Shown here: in pieces, positions 30,052 to 38,925 of the stretch | Position numbering within the stretch: position 1 is the first letter of the stretch | How the letters are laid out: each line of letters opens with the position of its first letter | Assembly (NCBI GenBank): GCA_027486765.1 | Contig: JAIXOO010000402.1 | Coordinates: forward strand, 1 to 41,580 | Length of the DNA: 41,580 nt | From: Saprospiraceae bacterium | GTDB lineage: Bacteria; Bacteroidota; Bacteroidia; Chitinophagales; Saprospiraceae | Reading direction: 5' to 3' | Made by a program: the position numbers and the translations under genes | The notes under the pieces: generated by a model | Told to the model about the DNA's origin: nothing | Database searches by the model: none | Seen by the model: only the letters and a program-made list of their open reading frames with translations

Positions 30052-31470
30052 TTACAAACTAATTTTCGCAACCCGCAGCTGGCCTCGCCTTTCACTGGGC
30101 ACCACCATCTTATCGCCAGCAATCTGGATGGCATCCCGGAAACGCAGGCGTAGTTTGAGCAATTCGGTGCTCAATAAGCTGTGCCGTTCATTGTCTCCGG
30201 TGCCTTTTACCACGTATTCGCTGACCGTATTTTCAAATTTGATTTCATCATTAAAAATCAACCGCACATTGGAAGGGGTTTTAAACAAGAAAAAAGAAGA
30301 GTACGCCCCGTCGTCGTCCTGCGAGTATTGCTTTTTGTACAACACCTTCTTCCAATGCTCCTCCCCATCGGGGTGTATAGAAATGGCGAAAATATCATTG
30401 TAGTAATAGTCGATGGTGCTGCGGCTTACGTTGTCGAAGCCCATGCGGGGCACATTGGTTGCGAAACGGGTAGAGTTGCGGTTTTCTTCCCCGAGGATGA
30501 GCATACCACCATCTTTGCGCAAGATGATTTCATTGATCCCCACTTCAACTAGCCCTCGATTCTGACGAATTTCCTTTCCTTCCAGGTCTGAAACAAAATT
30601 GTCGTCGAAAGGATGAAAGCGCAAGCGGTGGTTCAATAAATCCGTGCGGGGAATACTAAGGTGGAAATACCCTTCGGCTCGTTCAATGTTGCGTTCGAAG
30701 TAAAGGCCACCTGCGCAGAAGCGTTTATTGAGGTTGTCGATGATGAACTTGACGTCGTAAGTCACCTTGTCCTGCATAAACAGGGCAATCTGATTGAGGT
30801 TAGGGCTATTGGCATCGTTTACAAATAAATCAAAGCGGTGTTTTTCCCGACGGCTGAGCACATTGTCCTTTTCGAGCACCATGTACATTTCGCCGTCGTT
30901 GCTCACCAACATGTGTAGTACATCAACACCCTCAGTAAAGTCATCGACCTGAAAGCTTTTTTCCCACAATACCTTGAAAGAAGCATTGTCAAAAACCAGC
31001 ACGTTGAAAGTGCTGCGGTCGATGTGGTAGACCAAAATCTTGCTGCGGTCTTCGCTGCGCTCCCAGTGAAAATTGGGGGTAAAAAAGGTGAAGCCGTAGT
31101 CTTTCAGCAACAAAGTCTGGCGTTTGTTGGCTGAAGGATCGAAATGATCCGCCCGCAGAATGGTATTGCCCTTGTCGCGATGGTGGTAAATGACGGTGAA
31201 ACTGTCGCGCAGGTTGTTGACCCCGATGACCGAAGGCTGGCGTTTTTCCAATTCGATCTCCTTGTTCCAACTGCTGCGCATGTTTTCGTCAAAAGCCTGG
31301 ATTTCAAACTTATCCATGCGGTTGCGGAACAAAAGTACCCGGCCCTTGAGCTCCCCGATCACATCATAGGACACATCATTGCGCAAGGGCAATTCTTCAG
31401 ATACCACAACCTGTTGCGCCGATATTTTTAGCGTTGCCAGCAAGGCGCAAATGAGCAGCAAATACTTCAT
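30052..31470 (-). CDS. Secreted protein of unknown function (472 aa)
   Basis: The ATG at 31470 gives a signal peptide MKYLLLICALLATLKISAQQ; an upstream in-frame ATG at 31497 would add nine residues. The mature part is a run of beta strands with repeated aspartate-containing turns (for example RMDKFEIQAFDENMRSSWNKEI and RSTFNVLVFDNASFKVLWEKSF), in each case a strand pair around xFDxx..W, a beta-propeller-like signature. Later segments include GGLYFERNIERAEGYFHLSIP and KDGGMLILGEENRN. No catalytic residues or known domain are evident. It probably acts in the periplasm or on the surface. It stands alone, with an 85-base gap to the DUF1080 gene stop. Confidence 0.78.
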   Translation of the reverse strand: MKYLLLICALLATLKISAQQVVVSEELPLRNDVSYDVIGELKGRVLLFRNRMDKFEIQAFDENMRSSWNKEIELEKRQPSVIGVNNLRDSFTVIYHHRDKGNTILRADHFDPSANKRQTLLLKDYGFTFFTPNFHWERSEDRSKILVYHIDRSTFNVLVFDNASFKVLWEKSFQVDDFTEGVDVLHMLVSNDGEMYMVLEKDNVLSRREKHRFDLFVNDANSPNLNQIALFMQDKVTYDVKFIIDNLNKRFCAGGLYFERNIERAEGYFHLSIPRTDLLNHRLRFHPFDDNFVSDLEGKEIRQNRGLVEVGINEIILRKDGGMLILGEENRNSTRFATNVPRMGFDNVSRSTIDYYYNDIFAISIHPDGEEHWKKVLYKKQYSQDDDGAYSSFFLFKTPSNVRLIFNDEIKFENTVSEYVVKGTGDNERHSLLSTELLKLRLRFRDAIQIAGDKMVVPSERRGQLRVAKISL

Positions 31471-31555
31471 ACCTGATGGTTTTACTAAAAATAACAATTG
31501 TAGTTGGATTTCGGCTACAAATTCCGTGGAAATTGTCTGCCTCAGTGCAGGAATT

Positions 31556-32152
31556 TTACAATTCGGCCAGCAAAATCTTCCGATAACTGATCGACATTTC
31601 GTTGCCAGGGTGCAATTGGATGCCGATGGGGCCAGAAGCTGCCATCCCTTCCGAGGTATAAGTCATTACTTCTTTGCCGTTGAGATAGGCGGTGTAAGTA
31701 TTGCCGATTACCTTGATTTGAAGTGAATTCCATTCTTTGGGCTTGAGCAATTCTTTGACTCCGGTGGCTTCAACCGGGTAGCGCAGTTTGGGGATGTAAG
31801 GCGAGCCCGTCATGTCTCTTTTGAGCGAACCAGAAATGCCAATCTGAATCTGGTCATTTTCGGAACGTAGAAAAAAACCAGAATCAACGGTGCCTTCTCC
31901 CATTAAAAATTCGGCCTGCAGGACAAAATTTTGATAGGATTTTTCTGTCCAAAGAATCGCTCCTTTTTTGGTAGGCTCACTTTTAACCAACAAGACCCCT
32001 TTGGATACCGTCCAGCAAGATTCTGGCGCTGGAACCACCCAACCTTTGAGGTTTTTGCCGTTAAAAATCTTTTCCATCTTGGATTTCTGGGCATTCAATT
32101 GCCCAAAACCGAGGACCAAGAGGAGAAAAATAAGGGTATGTGAAATTTTCAT
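31556..32152 (-). CDS. Secreted DUF1080 (3-keto-disaccharide hydrolase-like) protein
   Basis: A 198-residue protein with a signal peptide (about 1-21, HTLIFLLLVLGFGQLNAQ). The mature part is a concanavalin-like jelly-roll of the DUF1080 family: MEKIFNGKNLKGWVVP at the start, VLLVKSEPTKKGAILWTEKSYQNFVLQAEFLM, DSGFFLRSENDQIQIGI, WNSLQIKVIGNTYTAYLNGKEV and GPIGIQLHPGNEMSISYRKILLAEL at the end. Some members hydrolyse 3-keto-glycosides, but with no 3-keto sugar dehydrogenase nearby the substrate is unknown. Divergent from trmB across 46 bases. Confidence 0.9.
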   Translation of the reverse strand: MKISHTLIFLLLVLGFGQLNAQKSKMEKIFNGKNLKGWVVPAPESCWTVSKGVLLVKSEPTKKGAILWTEKSYQNFVLQAEFLMGEGTVDSGFFLRSENDQIQIGISGSLKRDMTGSPYIPKLRYPVEATGVKELLKPKEWNSLQIKVIGNTYTAYLNGKEVMTYTSEGMAASGPIGIQLHPGNEMSISYRKILLAEL

Positions 32153-32164
32153 GCGCTAATGTTT

Positions 32165-32172
32165 TAGTTTTG
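32165..32172 (+). promoter_or_regulatory. Likely -7 element of trmB
   Basis: TAGTTTTG fits TAnnTTTG and lies 26 bases before the trmB ATG, leaving a leader of about 23 bases. No -33 TTG is visible at the usual distance. Confidence 0.4.
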
Positions 32173-32198
32173 CACCCCAAAATAGGACAATACCCGTT

Positions 32199-32891
32199 AT
32201 GAGCAAGCGGAATAAGCTACAGAAATTTGCAGAGTTGTTGTCATTCCCGAATGTTTATGAAAACTTTGATTCGGGAAATCCTCAATTGGCAGGGGAACAT
32301 GGGCAAATTGTGGACCTGAAAGGCCAGTGGAAAGCTGGTCACTTCAAGAACGATGCGCCACTTACCCTCGAACTGGCTTGTGGCCGGGGGGAGTATTCAG
32401 TGGCCTTGGGTGAAATGTATCCCGAACGGAATTTCATCGGGGTGGACATCAAAGGGGCCCGCATTTGGAAAGGAGCGCTGGCAGCCCTGCAAAAACAACT
32501 GCACAACGTAGCCTTTCTGCGCACGCGCATCGAACAAATCATGTATTTCTTTGCCGAAGGGGAGGTAGATGAGATTTGGATCACGTTTCCCGATCCTTTT
32601 TTGCGCAACAGCAAGACCAATCGACGCCTGACTTCACCAGCCTTTTTGGACCGTTACCGCAAAATGATGCCCGCCGGTGGCATCGTACACCTCAAAACGG
32701 ATGACCCCACCTTATATGAGTTTACCTTGATGGTGATCCGGGATTACCCGCATGCGACCTTGTTGTACACCGATGATGACATTTATGCGAAGGAGCTGCC
32801 GCTGCCAGAGTTGGAAATCAAAACCTATTACGAACGGATGCATTTGGCGGAAAAGAAAACGATAAAATATGTGCAATTCAGGTTATCGTGA
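32199..32891 (+). CDS. trmB: tRNA (guanine-N7-)-methyltransferase
   Basis: A 230-residue SAM-dependent enzyme that makes m7G46 in tRNA variable loops. SAM-binding motif I is TLELACGRGEYSVALGEMYP (from about 56), followed by NFIGVDIKGARIWKGA. The catalytic loop reads IWITFPDPFLRNSKTNRRLTSPAFL, with the PDP motif and, instead of the more common PDPWPKKRHxKRR, a variant seen in Bacteroidota. A substrate-binding HLKTDDPTLYEFTL segment follows. The TGA stop is inside the terminator stem at 32887. Confidence 0.93.
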   Translation: MSKRNKLQKFAELLSFPNVYENFDSGNPQLAGEHGQIVDLKGQWKAGHFKNDAPLTLELACGRGEYSVALGEMYPERNFIGVDIKGARIWKGALAALQKQLHNVAFLRTRIEQIMYFFAEGEVDEIWITFPDPFLRNSKTNRRLTSPAFLDRYRKMMPAGGIVHLKTDDPTLYEFTLMVIRDYPHATLLYTDDDIYAKELPLPELEIKTYYERMHLAEKKTIKYVQFRLS

Positions 32892-32916
32892 CGGGCGGCC
32901 CGTCACGGTTTTTTTT
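32887..32916. terminator. Terminator shared by trmB and the DUF4294 gene
   Basis: CGTGACGGG (32887-32895) pairs with CCCGTCACG (32899-32907) around a 3-base loop and is followed by G and eight T residues. The left arm contains the trmB TGA, the right arm the TGA of the convergent DUF4294 gene, so both coding ends are built into the hairpin. Confidence 0.9.
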
Positions 32917-33514
32917 GCCCGTACGTCAAATTCAAATCATCCAACACGATATCCAGCATCGGATCTTTGCCCCGCTCGTAGCCCTCTTTGAGGTGGTGCC
33001 CATAGAATCCCCCGAGGACGTTCCAATACGTCGCCGTCCAGCCGCCGCGCAGGCCTTTCACCAAATCATACATCGGCGTATCCAGCTCACGTTCAATCAT
33101 CTTGATCAAGAGCATGCCCTGAGTACGGGTGAGTTTTTTGAGGGGTTGTTCAAATTTTTCCTCCAGGTCTTCCTGCAAGGTTTTGATGTATTTGCGTTTT
33201 TGGCCTTTTTTGATGTCGTTGGTCACTGCGTCCACTTCACGAAAAATGCGTACCGCTTCCACCGCATAAGGATAGACCGAGTAAGCATAACGGCGGTACT
33301 TGCGGTATTTTTTGTAATCCTCTTCGGATTCGAAGGAGCGCAGCGAAGTGATGGATACCTCACCCAAACCTGCCATAATTAAGGTGTCTCCGCCATCGTC
33401 AATGATGTAATCATAAGTCTGGCCTTTGATGGTCACTTTTCCCTTGTTGCTTTCCTGGGCAAAGCTCCAGGTGAAGGCCAACAAACACAGCAGCAGGGTG
33501 AAGAAATATTTCAT
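32903..33514 (-). CDS. Secreted DUF4294 protein
   Basis: A 203-residue Bacteroidota protein. The signal peptide is about 1-20 (FTLLLCLLAFTWSFAQ). The DUF4294 core follows: YDYIIDDGGDTLIMAGLGEVSI, then the positively charged helical part YRRYAYSVYPYAVEAVRIFREVDA and KKGQKRKYIKTLQEDLEEKFEQPLKKLTRTQGMLLIKMIERE, and LRGGWTATYWNVLGGFYGHHLKEGY near the end. The strong conservation of the basic helical part is typical, but the function of DUF4294 is not known. A hairpin at 33541-33571 separates it from hemA upstream. Confidence 0.92.
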   Translation of the reverse strand: MKYFFTLLLCLLAFTWSFAQESNKGKVTIKGQTYDYIIDDGGDTLIMAGLGEVSITSLRSFESEEDYKKYRKYRRYAYSVYPYAVEAVRIFREVDAVTNDIKKGQKRKYIKTLQEDLEEKFEQPLKKLTRTQGMLLIKMIERELDTPMYDLVKGLRGGWTATYWNVLGGFYGHHLKEGYERGKDPMLDIVLDDLNLTYGQKKP

Positions 33515-33540
33515 AATTACAGTTCTACATTAAAACAGGA

Positions 33541-33571
33541 ATCTCCTTTGCATGTTCAATGCAAAGGAGAT
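33541..33571. terminator. 13-bp hairpin after hemA
   Basis: ATCTCCTTTGCAT (33541-33553) pairs perfectly with 33559-33571 around GTTCA. It lies 46 bases after the hemA stop in the direction of that transcript. T residues downstream on the minus strand are interrupted (ATTCCTGTTTTA), so efficiency is uncertain; it might also protect the 3' end. Confidence 0.65.
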
Positions 33572-33616
33572 GGTAAATATTGTTCAAAATGGAAGATACT
33601 TTATTGGTGGCTCAGG

Positions 33617-34849
33617 CTAAAAAATCACTTCTTTAGCTGCCTTCATCGGAATACCAATGCACTTTTTCTCCATGTATTCCAGCATACGCTCCAGCAAATC
33701 ACGAGTGTTGGTGTCCAACTGTGCGACTTCTTTGTGGAATACCTCGTTCAGGGCACGGTCTTTTACGGCTTTGATTTCAACAGGAACCTGGCGCATGGCG
33801 ATCTCCAAACGGCGTTGTTGGAATACCTTAGGCAGTTCTTCGATGAATTCTTCCAGCATCGCTTTGGCTTTTTGTACCTCGAATTCGCGGAAAGCGAGGT
33901 TTTCTTTGGCCAAGGCACGCAGGCCTTCAATTTCGATGTAGTGGTTGTCGTAGTTGCTCACTACTTCAGGAGCAATATTGTGAGGAATGGATAAGTCGAT
34001 TAACACTTTGGCACCTGCTTCCCCATTCAACAATTGTGGGTAAAGCTCGGGAGTGATCACGGGTTCGGTGGCCGAAGTACAGACGATGAGCGCATCAAAA
34101 CCTTCGGTGTAGTTGTGCAGTGCAGCCAGGTCAAAAGCACGACCATGTGGAAAAATTGCCGCAATTTCATCCGCCTTGGCTACTGTGCGGTTGAACACCG
34201 TTACTTCGGTGAAGTGGTGTTTGTCCAAAAACTTGGCGATCAGTGTATTGGTTTGGCCAGCTCCCACAATCAGGATACGCGCCTCCTTAGGCAGGTGGTA
34301 ACGCATCATTTTTTGGATGGCCAGTGATGCAATCGAAACAGGTTTGTCGCCGATGCGGGTATTGGAGTAGATTGATTTGGCCACTGCTACGGCCTGATCC
34401 ATAGCCATGCGCAGGTTGTCTCCGATAAGGCCCCATTCTTTGCATTGGTCGTAGGCATCGCGCAGTTGACCCAAAATCTGGCGCTCACCAATCACCATCG
34501 AATCCATCGAAGCAGAAACCGTGAAGTAGTGCTCCAGGGCATCCATACCTTCCAGAATCTGTACACTCTCTTCCAAGGTGCCTAAAACTTCGTCTTCGAG
34601 TTGTGGATTGACTTGTTTGAAAAACTCTACGGCAAAAACCAGATCCAATTTGCGCTCAGTGTGAAAGAAGTACATCACCCGATTGCAAGTAGACAAATAC
34701 AAAAGCTCATCCAAACCAAACTGTTCCTTAAGGTCCTGCAAGCGCATCTTCAACGCCGAGGGGTCGGAGGTTTTGACCACAAACTCGCTGATGCTGTGTA
34801 AATTTACACGTTTGTGGGTGACCGTAAGGATTTTGTAATTGTCTAACAT
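33617..34849 (-). CDS. hemA: Glutamyl-tRNA reductase
   Basis: A 410-residue NADPH-dependent enzyme reducing Glu-tRNA to glutamate-1-semialdehyde, the first step of tetrapyrrole synthesis by the C5 route. The catalytic cysteine is in YLSTCNRVMYFF (Cys55), with the specificity region VIGERQILGQLRDAYDQC near 115-132. The NADPH domain has ILIVGAGQTNTLIAKFLDKHHF and VTVFNRTVAKADEIA, then VLIDLSIPHNIAPEV. The C-terminal dimerisation helix is long and charged. Other heme genes (hemC, hemD) are not adjacent. A leader of about 115 bases is predicted if the -7 match at 34968-34975 is used. Confidence 0.95.
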   Translation of the reverse strand: MLDNYKILTVTHKRVNLHSISEFVVKTSDPSALKMRLQDLKEQFGLDELLYLSTCNRVMYFFHTERKLDLVFAVEFFKQVNPQLEDEVLGTLEESVQILEGMDALEHYFTVSASMDSMVIGERQILGQLRDAYDQCKEWGLIGDNLRMAMDQAVAVAKSIYSNTRIGDKPVSIASLAIQKMMRYHLPKEARILIVGAGQTNTLIAKFLDKHHFTEVTVFNRTVAKADEIAAIFPHGRAFDLAALHNYTEGFDALIVCTSATEPVITPELYPQLLNGEAGAKVLIDLSIPHNIAPEVVSNYDNHYIEIEGLRALAKENLAFREFEVQKAKAMLEEFIEELPKVFQQRRLEIAMRQVPVEIKAVKDRALNEVFHKEVAQLDTNTRDLLERMLEYMEKKCIGIPMKAAKEVIF

Positions 34850-34967
34850 AACCTTGTTTGCTTAAAAGAAAATGACACTGGTGAATTACTAAGCGGTTAA
34901 TTCTCGCAAGGGTTTGGGATGAATCACTTTTTATCCGGTACTTACGGTGTCTACTGAATGAACGATG

Positions 34968-34975
34968 CAAAAATA
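34968..34975 (-). promoter_or_regulatory. Possible -7 element of hemA
   Basis: The minus strand reads TATTTTTG. The start point would be near 34964, about 115 bases upstream of the ATG at 34849. I see no -33 TTG at normal spacing. Confidence 0.3.
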
Positions 34976-35222
34976 GATTGCCGCTTGGGAAATAATGTCA
35001 CGGTTCTGTAACAACATCAATAAATTCGATTATTTGGACGAAATCTAAATTAAGTTTCAGAAACCTTGGATTTCTTGACATTTTCCCTGCAAAAAAACGG
35101 CAGTGATTTTTAGTATGTACTGACAAAAGTCAACCCTTTCCGCTGATATAAACACAATAAAATTAAAGCCGGATTCAGTTTTGTGTCAAAACAATTTCAA
35201 ATTTACCATTTCCAAAAGTATT

Positions 35223-35255
35223 TTGACCTTCTTATGACGTAAAGGCTTACTTTTG
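35223..35255 (+). promoter_or_regulatory. Promoter of aspS
   Basis: TTG (35223-35225) and a perfect TACTTTTG (35248-35255) are 22 bases apart. Transcription should begin near 35259, giving a leader of about 16 bases to the ATG at 35275. Confidence 0.55.
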
Positions 35256-35274
35256 CGCCACTAAAACATTTTTT

Positions 35275-37038
35275 ATGTACCGTACGCATACCTGCGGCGA
35301 CCTGCGTATCGCCGATGTCAGTAAGACTGTGAAATTGAGTGGATGGGTGCAAACCACCCGTGATTTTGGTGCCATGACTTTTTTGGACCTGCGAGACCGT
35401 TACGGCATTACCCAGTTGGTGTTCAGCATGGAAGAAAATGCGGAGTTGTGCGAGCAAGCCCGCAAGTTGGGCCGGGAATTCGTCATCGAGATTGAAGGTA
35501 GCGTGCGCGAACGCAGCAACAAAAACCCCAATCGGGCTACTGGTGACATTGAAATTGTAGCTCAGGCCTTACGGGTGCTCAACGTATCCAAAGTGCCCCC
35601 CTTCACCATTGAAGATGAAACCGACGGCGGTGACGATATCCGCATGAAATACCGCTACCTGGATTTGCGGCGCAGCCCGGTGCAAAATAACCTGATCTTC
35701 CGCTCCAAATTGGCGCTGGAAGTACGCAAGTTTTTGTCTGATCAAAACTTCATTGAGGTCGAAACACCTTTTTTGATCAAAAGTACACCGGAGGGTGCCC
35801 GCGATTTTGTGGTGCCTAGCCGCATGAATCCAGGACAGTTTTACGCATTGCCCCAATCTCCTCAAACATTCAAGCAGATTTTGATGGTAGCTGGCTTCGA
35901 CCGCTACTTCCAGATCGTGAAGTGTTTCCGGGATGAAGATTTGCGTGCCGACCGTCAACCGGAGTTCACTCAAATCGACTGCGAGATGGCCTTTGTCACC
36001 CGCGAAGACATATTGAATACCTTCGAGGCTTTGACCCGCCACTTGTTTTTGCATACCCTTGGGCTGGAATTGGGCGATTTCCCCCGGATGTCCTACGACG
36101 ATGCCTTGCGCCTGTATGGTTCAGACAAACCCGACTTGCGCTTCGGCATGCCTTTCGCCGACTTAACCGATTTGGCCAAAGGGAAAGGTTTTGTGGTGTT
36201 TGACAGCGCTGAGCTGGTGGTTGGCATCAATGCCTCTGGCCAGGCTGATTACACCCGCAAGCAGGTAGATGAACTGACCGAGTGGGTGAAACGCCCGCAG
36301 ATCGGCGCCAAAGGATTGGTTTACGTACGCTACAATGCCGACGGAACCTTAAAATCTTCAGTAGATAAGTTTTTCACGGAAGATCAACTCCGCGATTGGG
36401 CCAAACACCTGGATGCACAGCCCGGAGACTTGATGCTCATCATGTCCGGGGAAGAAGAAAAAGTACGCAAACAATTGGGTGAACTGCGCCTGGAAATGGG
36501 TCGTCGCATGGGCTTGATGAAAGCAGGCGACTTCAAACCACTCTGGGTATTGGACTTCCCCCTCCTGGAATGGGACGAAGACACCGAGCGTTTTTATGCC
36601 ATGCACCACCCTTTCACCTCACCCAAACCCGACGACGTGGCCAAAATGGCCTCTGACGACCGCAATGTCCTGAAAGGTTTGCGGGCGGATGCCTACGATT
36701 TGGTACTGAATGGTGTTGAAATTGGAGGAGGATCGATTCGGATCTTTGACCGCGATTTACAGATGAAAAACTTCAGCCTTTTGGGCTTTAGCGACGAAGA
36801 GGCAGAAGCACAATTTGGCTTCTTGTTGGGCGCGTTTGAGTTTGGCGCACCACCACACGGGGGCATTGCCTTTGGTTTTGACCGCCTCTGCTCGGTAATG
36901 AATGGCCAAAACTCGATCCGCGACTTCATCGCCTTCCCGAAGAACAACCAGGGCCGGGATATGATGATTGATGCACCTTCGGGGATTGCCGATGTGCAGT
37001 TGAAGGAATTGAATTTGGCGGTGACAGTGAAGCCTTAA
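35275..37038 (+). CDS. aspS: Aspartyl-tRNA synthetase
   Basis: A 587-residue class IIb synthetase of the bacterial type. An N-terminal OB-fold anticodon-binding domain (about 1-105, [21 protein letters not shown]) is followed by the catalytic core: motif 1 around [28 protein letters not shown], motif 2 [18 protein letters not shown] (about 220-237), the bacterial GAD insertion in the middle (about 280-400), and motif 3 [10 protein letters not shown] near 530. Length is normal. The gene has its own promoter and a strong terminator and is therefore monocistronic. Whether it also charges tRNA-Asn cannot be told from this. Confidence 0.97.
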   Translation: MYRTHTCGDLRIADVSKTVKLSGWVQTTRDFGAMTFLDLRDRYGITQLVFSMEENAELCEQARKLGREFVIEIEGSVRERSNKNPNRATGDIEIVAQALRVLNVSKVPPFTIEDETDGGDDIRMKYRYLDLRRSPVQNNLIFRSKLALEVRKFLSDQNFIEVETPFLIKSTPEGARDFVVPSRMNPGQFYALPQSPQTFKQILMVAGFDRYFQIVKCFRDEDLRADRQPEFTQIDCEMAFVTREDILNTFEALTRHLFLHTLGLELGDFPRMSYDDALRLYGSDKPDLRFGMPFADLTDLAKGKGFVVFDSAELVVGINASGQADYTRKQVDELTEWVKRPQIGAKGLVYVRYNADGTLKSSVDKFFTEDQLRDWAKHLDAQPGDLMLIMSGEEEKVRKQLGELRLEMGRRMGLMKAGDFKPLWVLDFPLLEWDEDTERFYAMHHPFTSPKPDDVAKMASDDRNVLKGLRADAYDLVLNGVEIGGGSIRIFDRDLQMKNFSLLGFSDEEAEAQFGFLLGAFEFGAPPHGGIAFGFDRLCSVMNGQNSIRDFIAFPKNNQGRDMMIDAPSGIADVQLKELNLAVTVKP

Positions 37039-37128
37039 GGCAATGGGCAAAAGGAACGTTTATTTTTTTGTCGCCCCTTAAAAGTCACAGAAGAGCAATA
37101 AAGCCAATTGAAGCTGAAATTATTGACG

Positions 37129-37172
37129 AGTCCTTGGGCGGTGCTTTTGCAGCGCCCAAGGACTTTTTTTTT
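37129..37172 (+). terminator. Rho-independent terminator of aspS
   Basis: AGTCCTTGGGCG (37129-37140) pairs perfectly with CGCCCAAGGACT (37153-37164), followed by an unbroken T run. It lies about 90 bases after the aspS stop. Confidence 0.92.
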
Positions 37173-37239
37173 CTCAACTTATCCCTTGCACCCACTTATT
37201 CCCTATCATTGCAACAGAAAGATCTCTAGAACAACAACC

Positions 37240-38070
37240 ATGTCCGATTATGCCATCTTGCTCTCCCAAGCCCGCGAATACGATGCCCGCGGCGATGTGT
37301 ACAACGCTGTCAAGTTGTACAAGCGCTGCATTAAGCTGGCTCCTGAGGTGGTGGAAGCTTACGTGCAGTTGGCAGAGATTTATAAAAAACGGGCGGAGTG
37401 GAAACCAGCACTGCACTATGCCAAAAAAGCCCTTTCCCTAGATGCAAGTTTAGCGGATACGTGGTGGACGTTAGGCATTACCGCCGTAGCCTTGGGCAAA
37501 GATCGATTGGCCAAGTCGATATGGTCAAAATTCGGCTCCAGCAATCCTCGCGGCGCACTTATTTCCCTCCAACTCAATCACAGTGGCATCTTTGAACTGA
37601 TCTGGGCCAAACCACTTGATCCAGCCCGAGCGCAAATCACCAGCATCCCCCACCCCGATTCCGACCGCCATTTTTTGGACATTGTTGTTTTTGACCGACA
37701 AGTCATTGGCTACAATGTGGCCAAACGCCGCCGCTTTCCGGTACACGCTGAATTGGGCATTCAGCAGCGCTCCCTTTATTTTACCTTCTCCTGTTGGTTG
37801 GAAAGCCCCACGAAAAAGGACATCCAAACCCTGGAACGCCTCTGTGTTGAAGCACATTTGGGTTTTGAGATTTGGTCAAAAGCTGCAAGGGTGCAAAAGC
37901 AGGTATACAACGACAAGTTACAAGAGTTTTACAGCGGAGATCTGTTCCAAAAAGAAGACGAAGATCTCTTGGTCGCCATCGCTGCCAGGCAAGAGGCTCA
38001 TGTGGAACAAGTGCTACGCGCCTGGACAATCATTACCTTGAGGCAATATTATGCTTTAGAGCGGCATTGA
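37240..38070 (+). CDS. TPR protein of unknown function
   Basis: A 276-residue cytosolic protein. The ATG at 37240 (MSDYAILLSQAREYDARGD) opens directly into the first TPR; the frame is open upstream to 37108, but that part runs through the aspS terminator and is not coding. Two to three TPRs fill about 1-100 (GDVYNAVKLYKRCIKLAPEV, AEWKPALHYAKKALSLDASL, ADTWWTLGITAVALGKDRLA). The C-terminal two thirds carry an alpha/beta domain (FLDIVVFDRQVIGYNVAKRR, LYFTFSCWLESPTKKDIQTLERLC) that I do not recognise. It converges with the Vat-like gene 14 bases away. Confidence 0.75.
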   Translation: MSDYAILLSQAREYDARGDVYNAVKLYKRCIKLAPEVVEAYVQLAEIYKKRAEWKPALHYAKKALSLDASLADTWWTLGITAVALGKDRLAKSIWSKFGSSNPRGALISLQLNHSGIFELIWAKPLDPARAQITSIPHPDSDRHFLDIVVFDRQVIGYNVAKRRRFPVHAELGIQQRSLYFTFSCWLESPTKKDIQTLERLCVEAHLGFEIWSKAARVQKQVYNDKLQEFYSGDLFQKEDEDLLVAIAARQEAHVEQVLRAWTIITLRQYYALERH

Positions 38071-38084
38071 ATTGGGCTCCATAT

Positions 38085-38717
38085 TCAACCGATTAACGTC
38101 AATCTGTCAACATCCCCACTTGTCAAATGCTCAACATTGGCAGTGATCTTTTCAATCTCCCAATCCCACCATTTCAATTCTAGCAAGGTTTCAATTTGTG
38201 GTGCTGAAAACCGTTTGCGGATTTCGCAGGCTGGATTTCCTCCTACAATGGTGTAGGGTTCAACATCCTTGGTTACCACGGCGTAAGAACCGATAATGGC
38301 GCCATTTCCTACCTTTACTCCTGGCATAATGACTGCATTGTGCCCGATCCAAACGTCGTTTCCAATTTGAATATCTCCTTTGTTGGGATAAGACTTCCCT
38401 TCCATCGCATTTGCCCAGGCCCCTCCAAAAATGGCAAATGGATAAGCAGAAATGGCCTGAGTCAGGTGATTGCCTCCATTGAGGATGAACTGCGCCCCAG
38501 AGGCGATCATACAGAATTTACCAATAATGAGTTTATCCCCCGTAAAATCGAAATGGTATTTTACATTTTTCTCAAAGTTATGTACATCCTCAAAATCATC
38601 GTAATAAGTATAATCGCCTACAATGATCCTCGGGTTTTGTACCAGGTTTTTCAAAAAGCATAAGCGTTGATGAAAAGCTAAAGGATAAAGCGTATTTGGG
38701 TCAGGTATTTGATTCAT
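38085..38717 (-). CDS. Vat/CatB-type xenobiotic acetyltransferase
   Basis: A 210-residue left-handed beta-helix acetyltransferase of the XAT family, which includes streptogramin A (Vat) and chloramphenicol (CatB) acetyltransferases. Very Vat-like landmarks are DPNTLYP near residue 6, CFLKNLVQNPRIIVGDYTYYDD, GDKLIIGKFCMIASGAQFILNGGNH with the catalytic His84, IGNDVWIGHNAVIMPGVKVGNGAIIG, VVTKDVEPYTIVGGNP and KWWDWEIEKI near the end. Chromosomal relatives exist in many environmental bacteria, often without proven resistance. The gene is single and not linked to any mobile element, so intrinsic function is more likely than acquired resistance. Substrate is unproven. Confidence 0.88.
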   Translation of the reverse strand: MNQIPDPNTLYPLAFHQRLCFLKNLVQNPRIIVGDYTYYDDFEDVHNFEKNVKYHFDFTGDKLIIGKFCMIASGAQFILNGGNHLTQAISAYPFAIFGGAWANAMEGKSYPNKGDIQIGNDVWIGHNAVIMPGVKVGNGAIIGSYAVVTKDVEPYTIVGGNPACEIRKRFSAPQIETLLELKWWDWEIEKITANVEHLTSGDVDRLTLIG

Positions 38718-38925
38718 AAAGAATAATGTCTATTTTTACTGAAAGATTGGATGAATACACGTTAAAGAGACACAAAAAATTGCGTTGAAGTTCCAACTAT
38801 ACTGCTCTAAATAACGCCCCTGAGGGTTGTTCTAAAAAATCGTCTCCACAAAACTTGCTGCATGAAGAGTTTGAGTCACCAATGCTCAAATAGGACGTCA
38901 TTTTTTTACCTAAAATACATCTATT

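Larger units (their letters stand above)
34850..35274. other. Divergent hemA-aspS spacer, no gene
   Basis: The 425-base AT-rich spacer between two divergently read genes contains no plausible coding frame. A TATTTTTG element for hemA lies at 34968-34975 (minus strand) and the aspS promoter at 35223-35255. No long inverted repeat or riboswitch is recognised in it. Confidence 0.6.

Noticed and set aside
37108..37239. 44-residue N-terminal extension of the TPR protein
   Set aside because: It crosses the aspS terminator and its T run; the TPR begins directly after the ATG at 37240.
38727..38789. 20-codon frame MSIFTERLDEYTLKRHKKLR in the Vat-DUF2911 spacer
   Set aside because: Too short, with no promoter or terminator arrangement and no sign of conservation that can be judged from one sequence.
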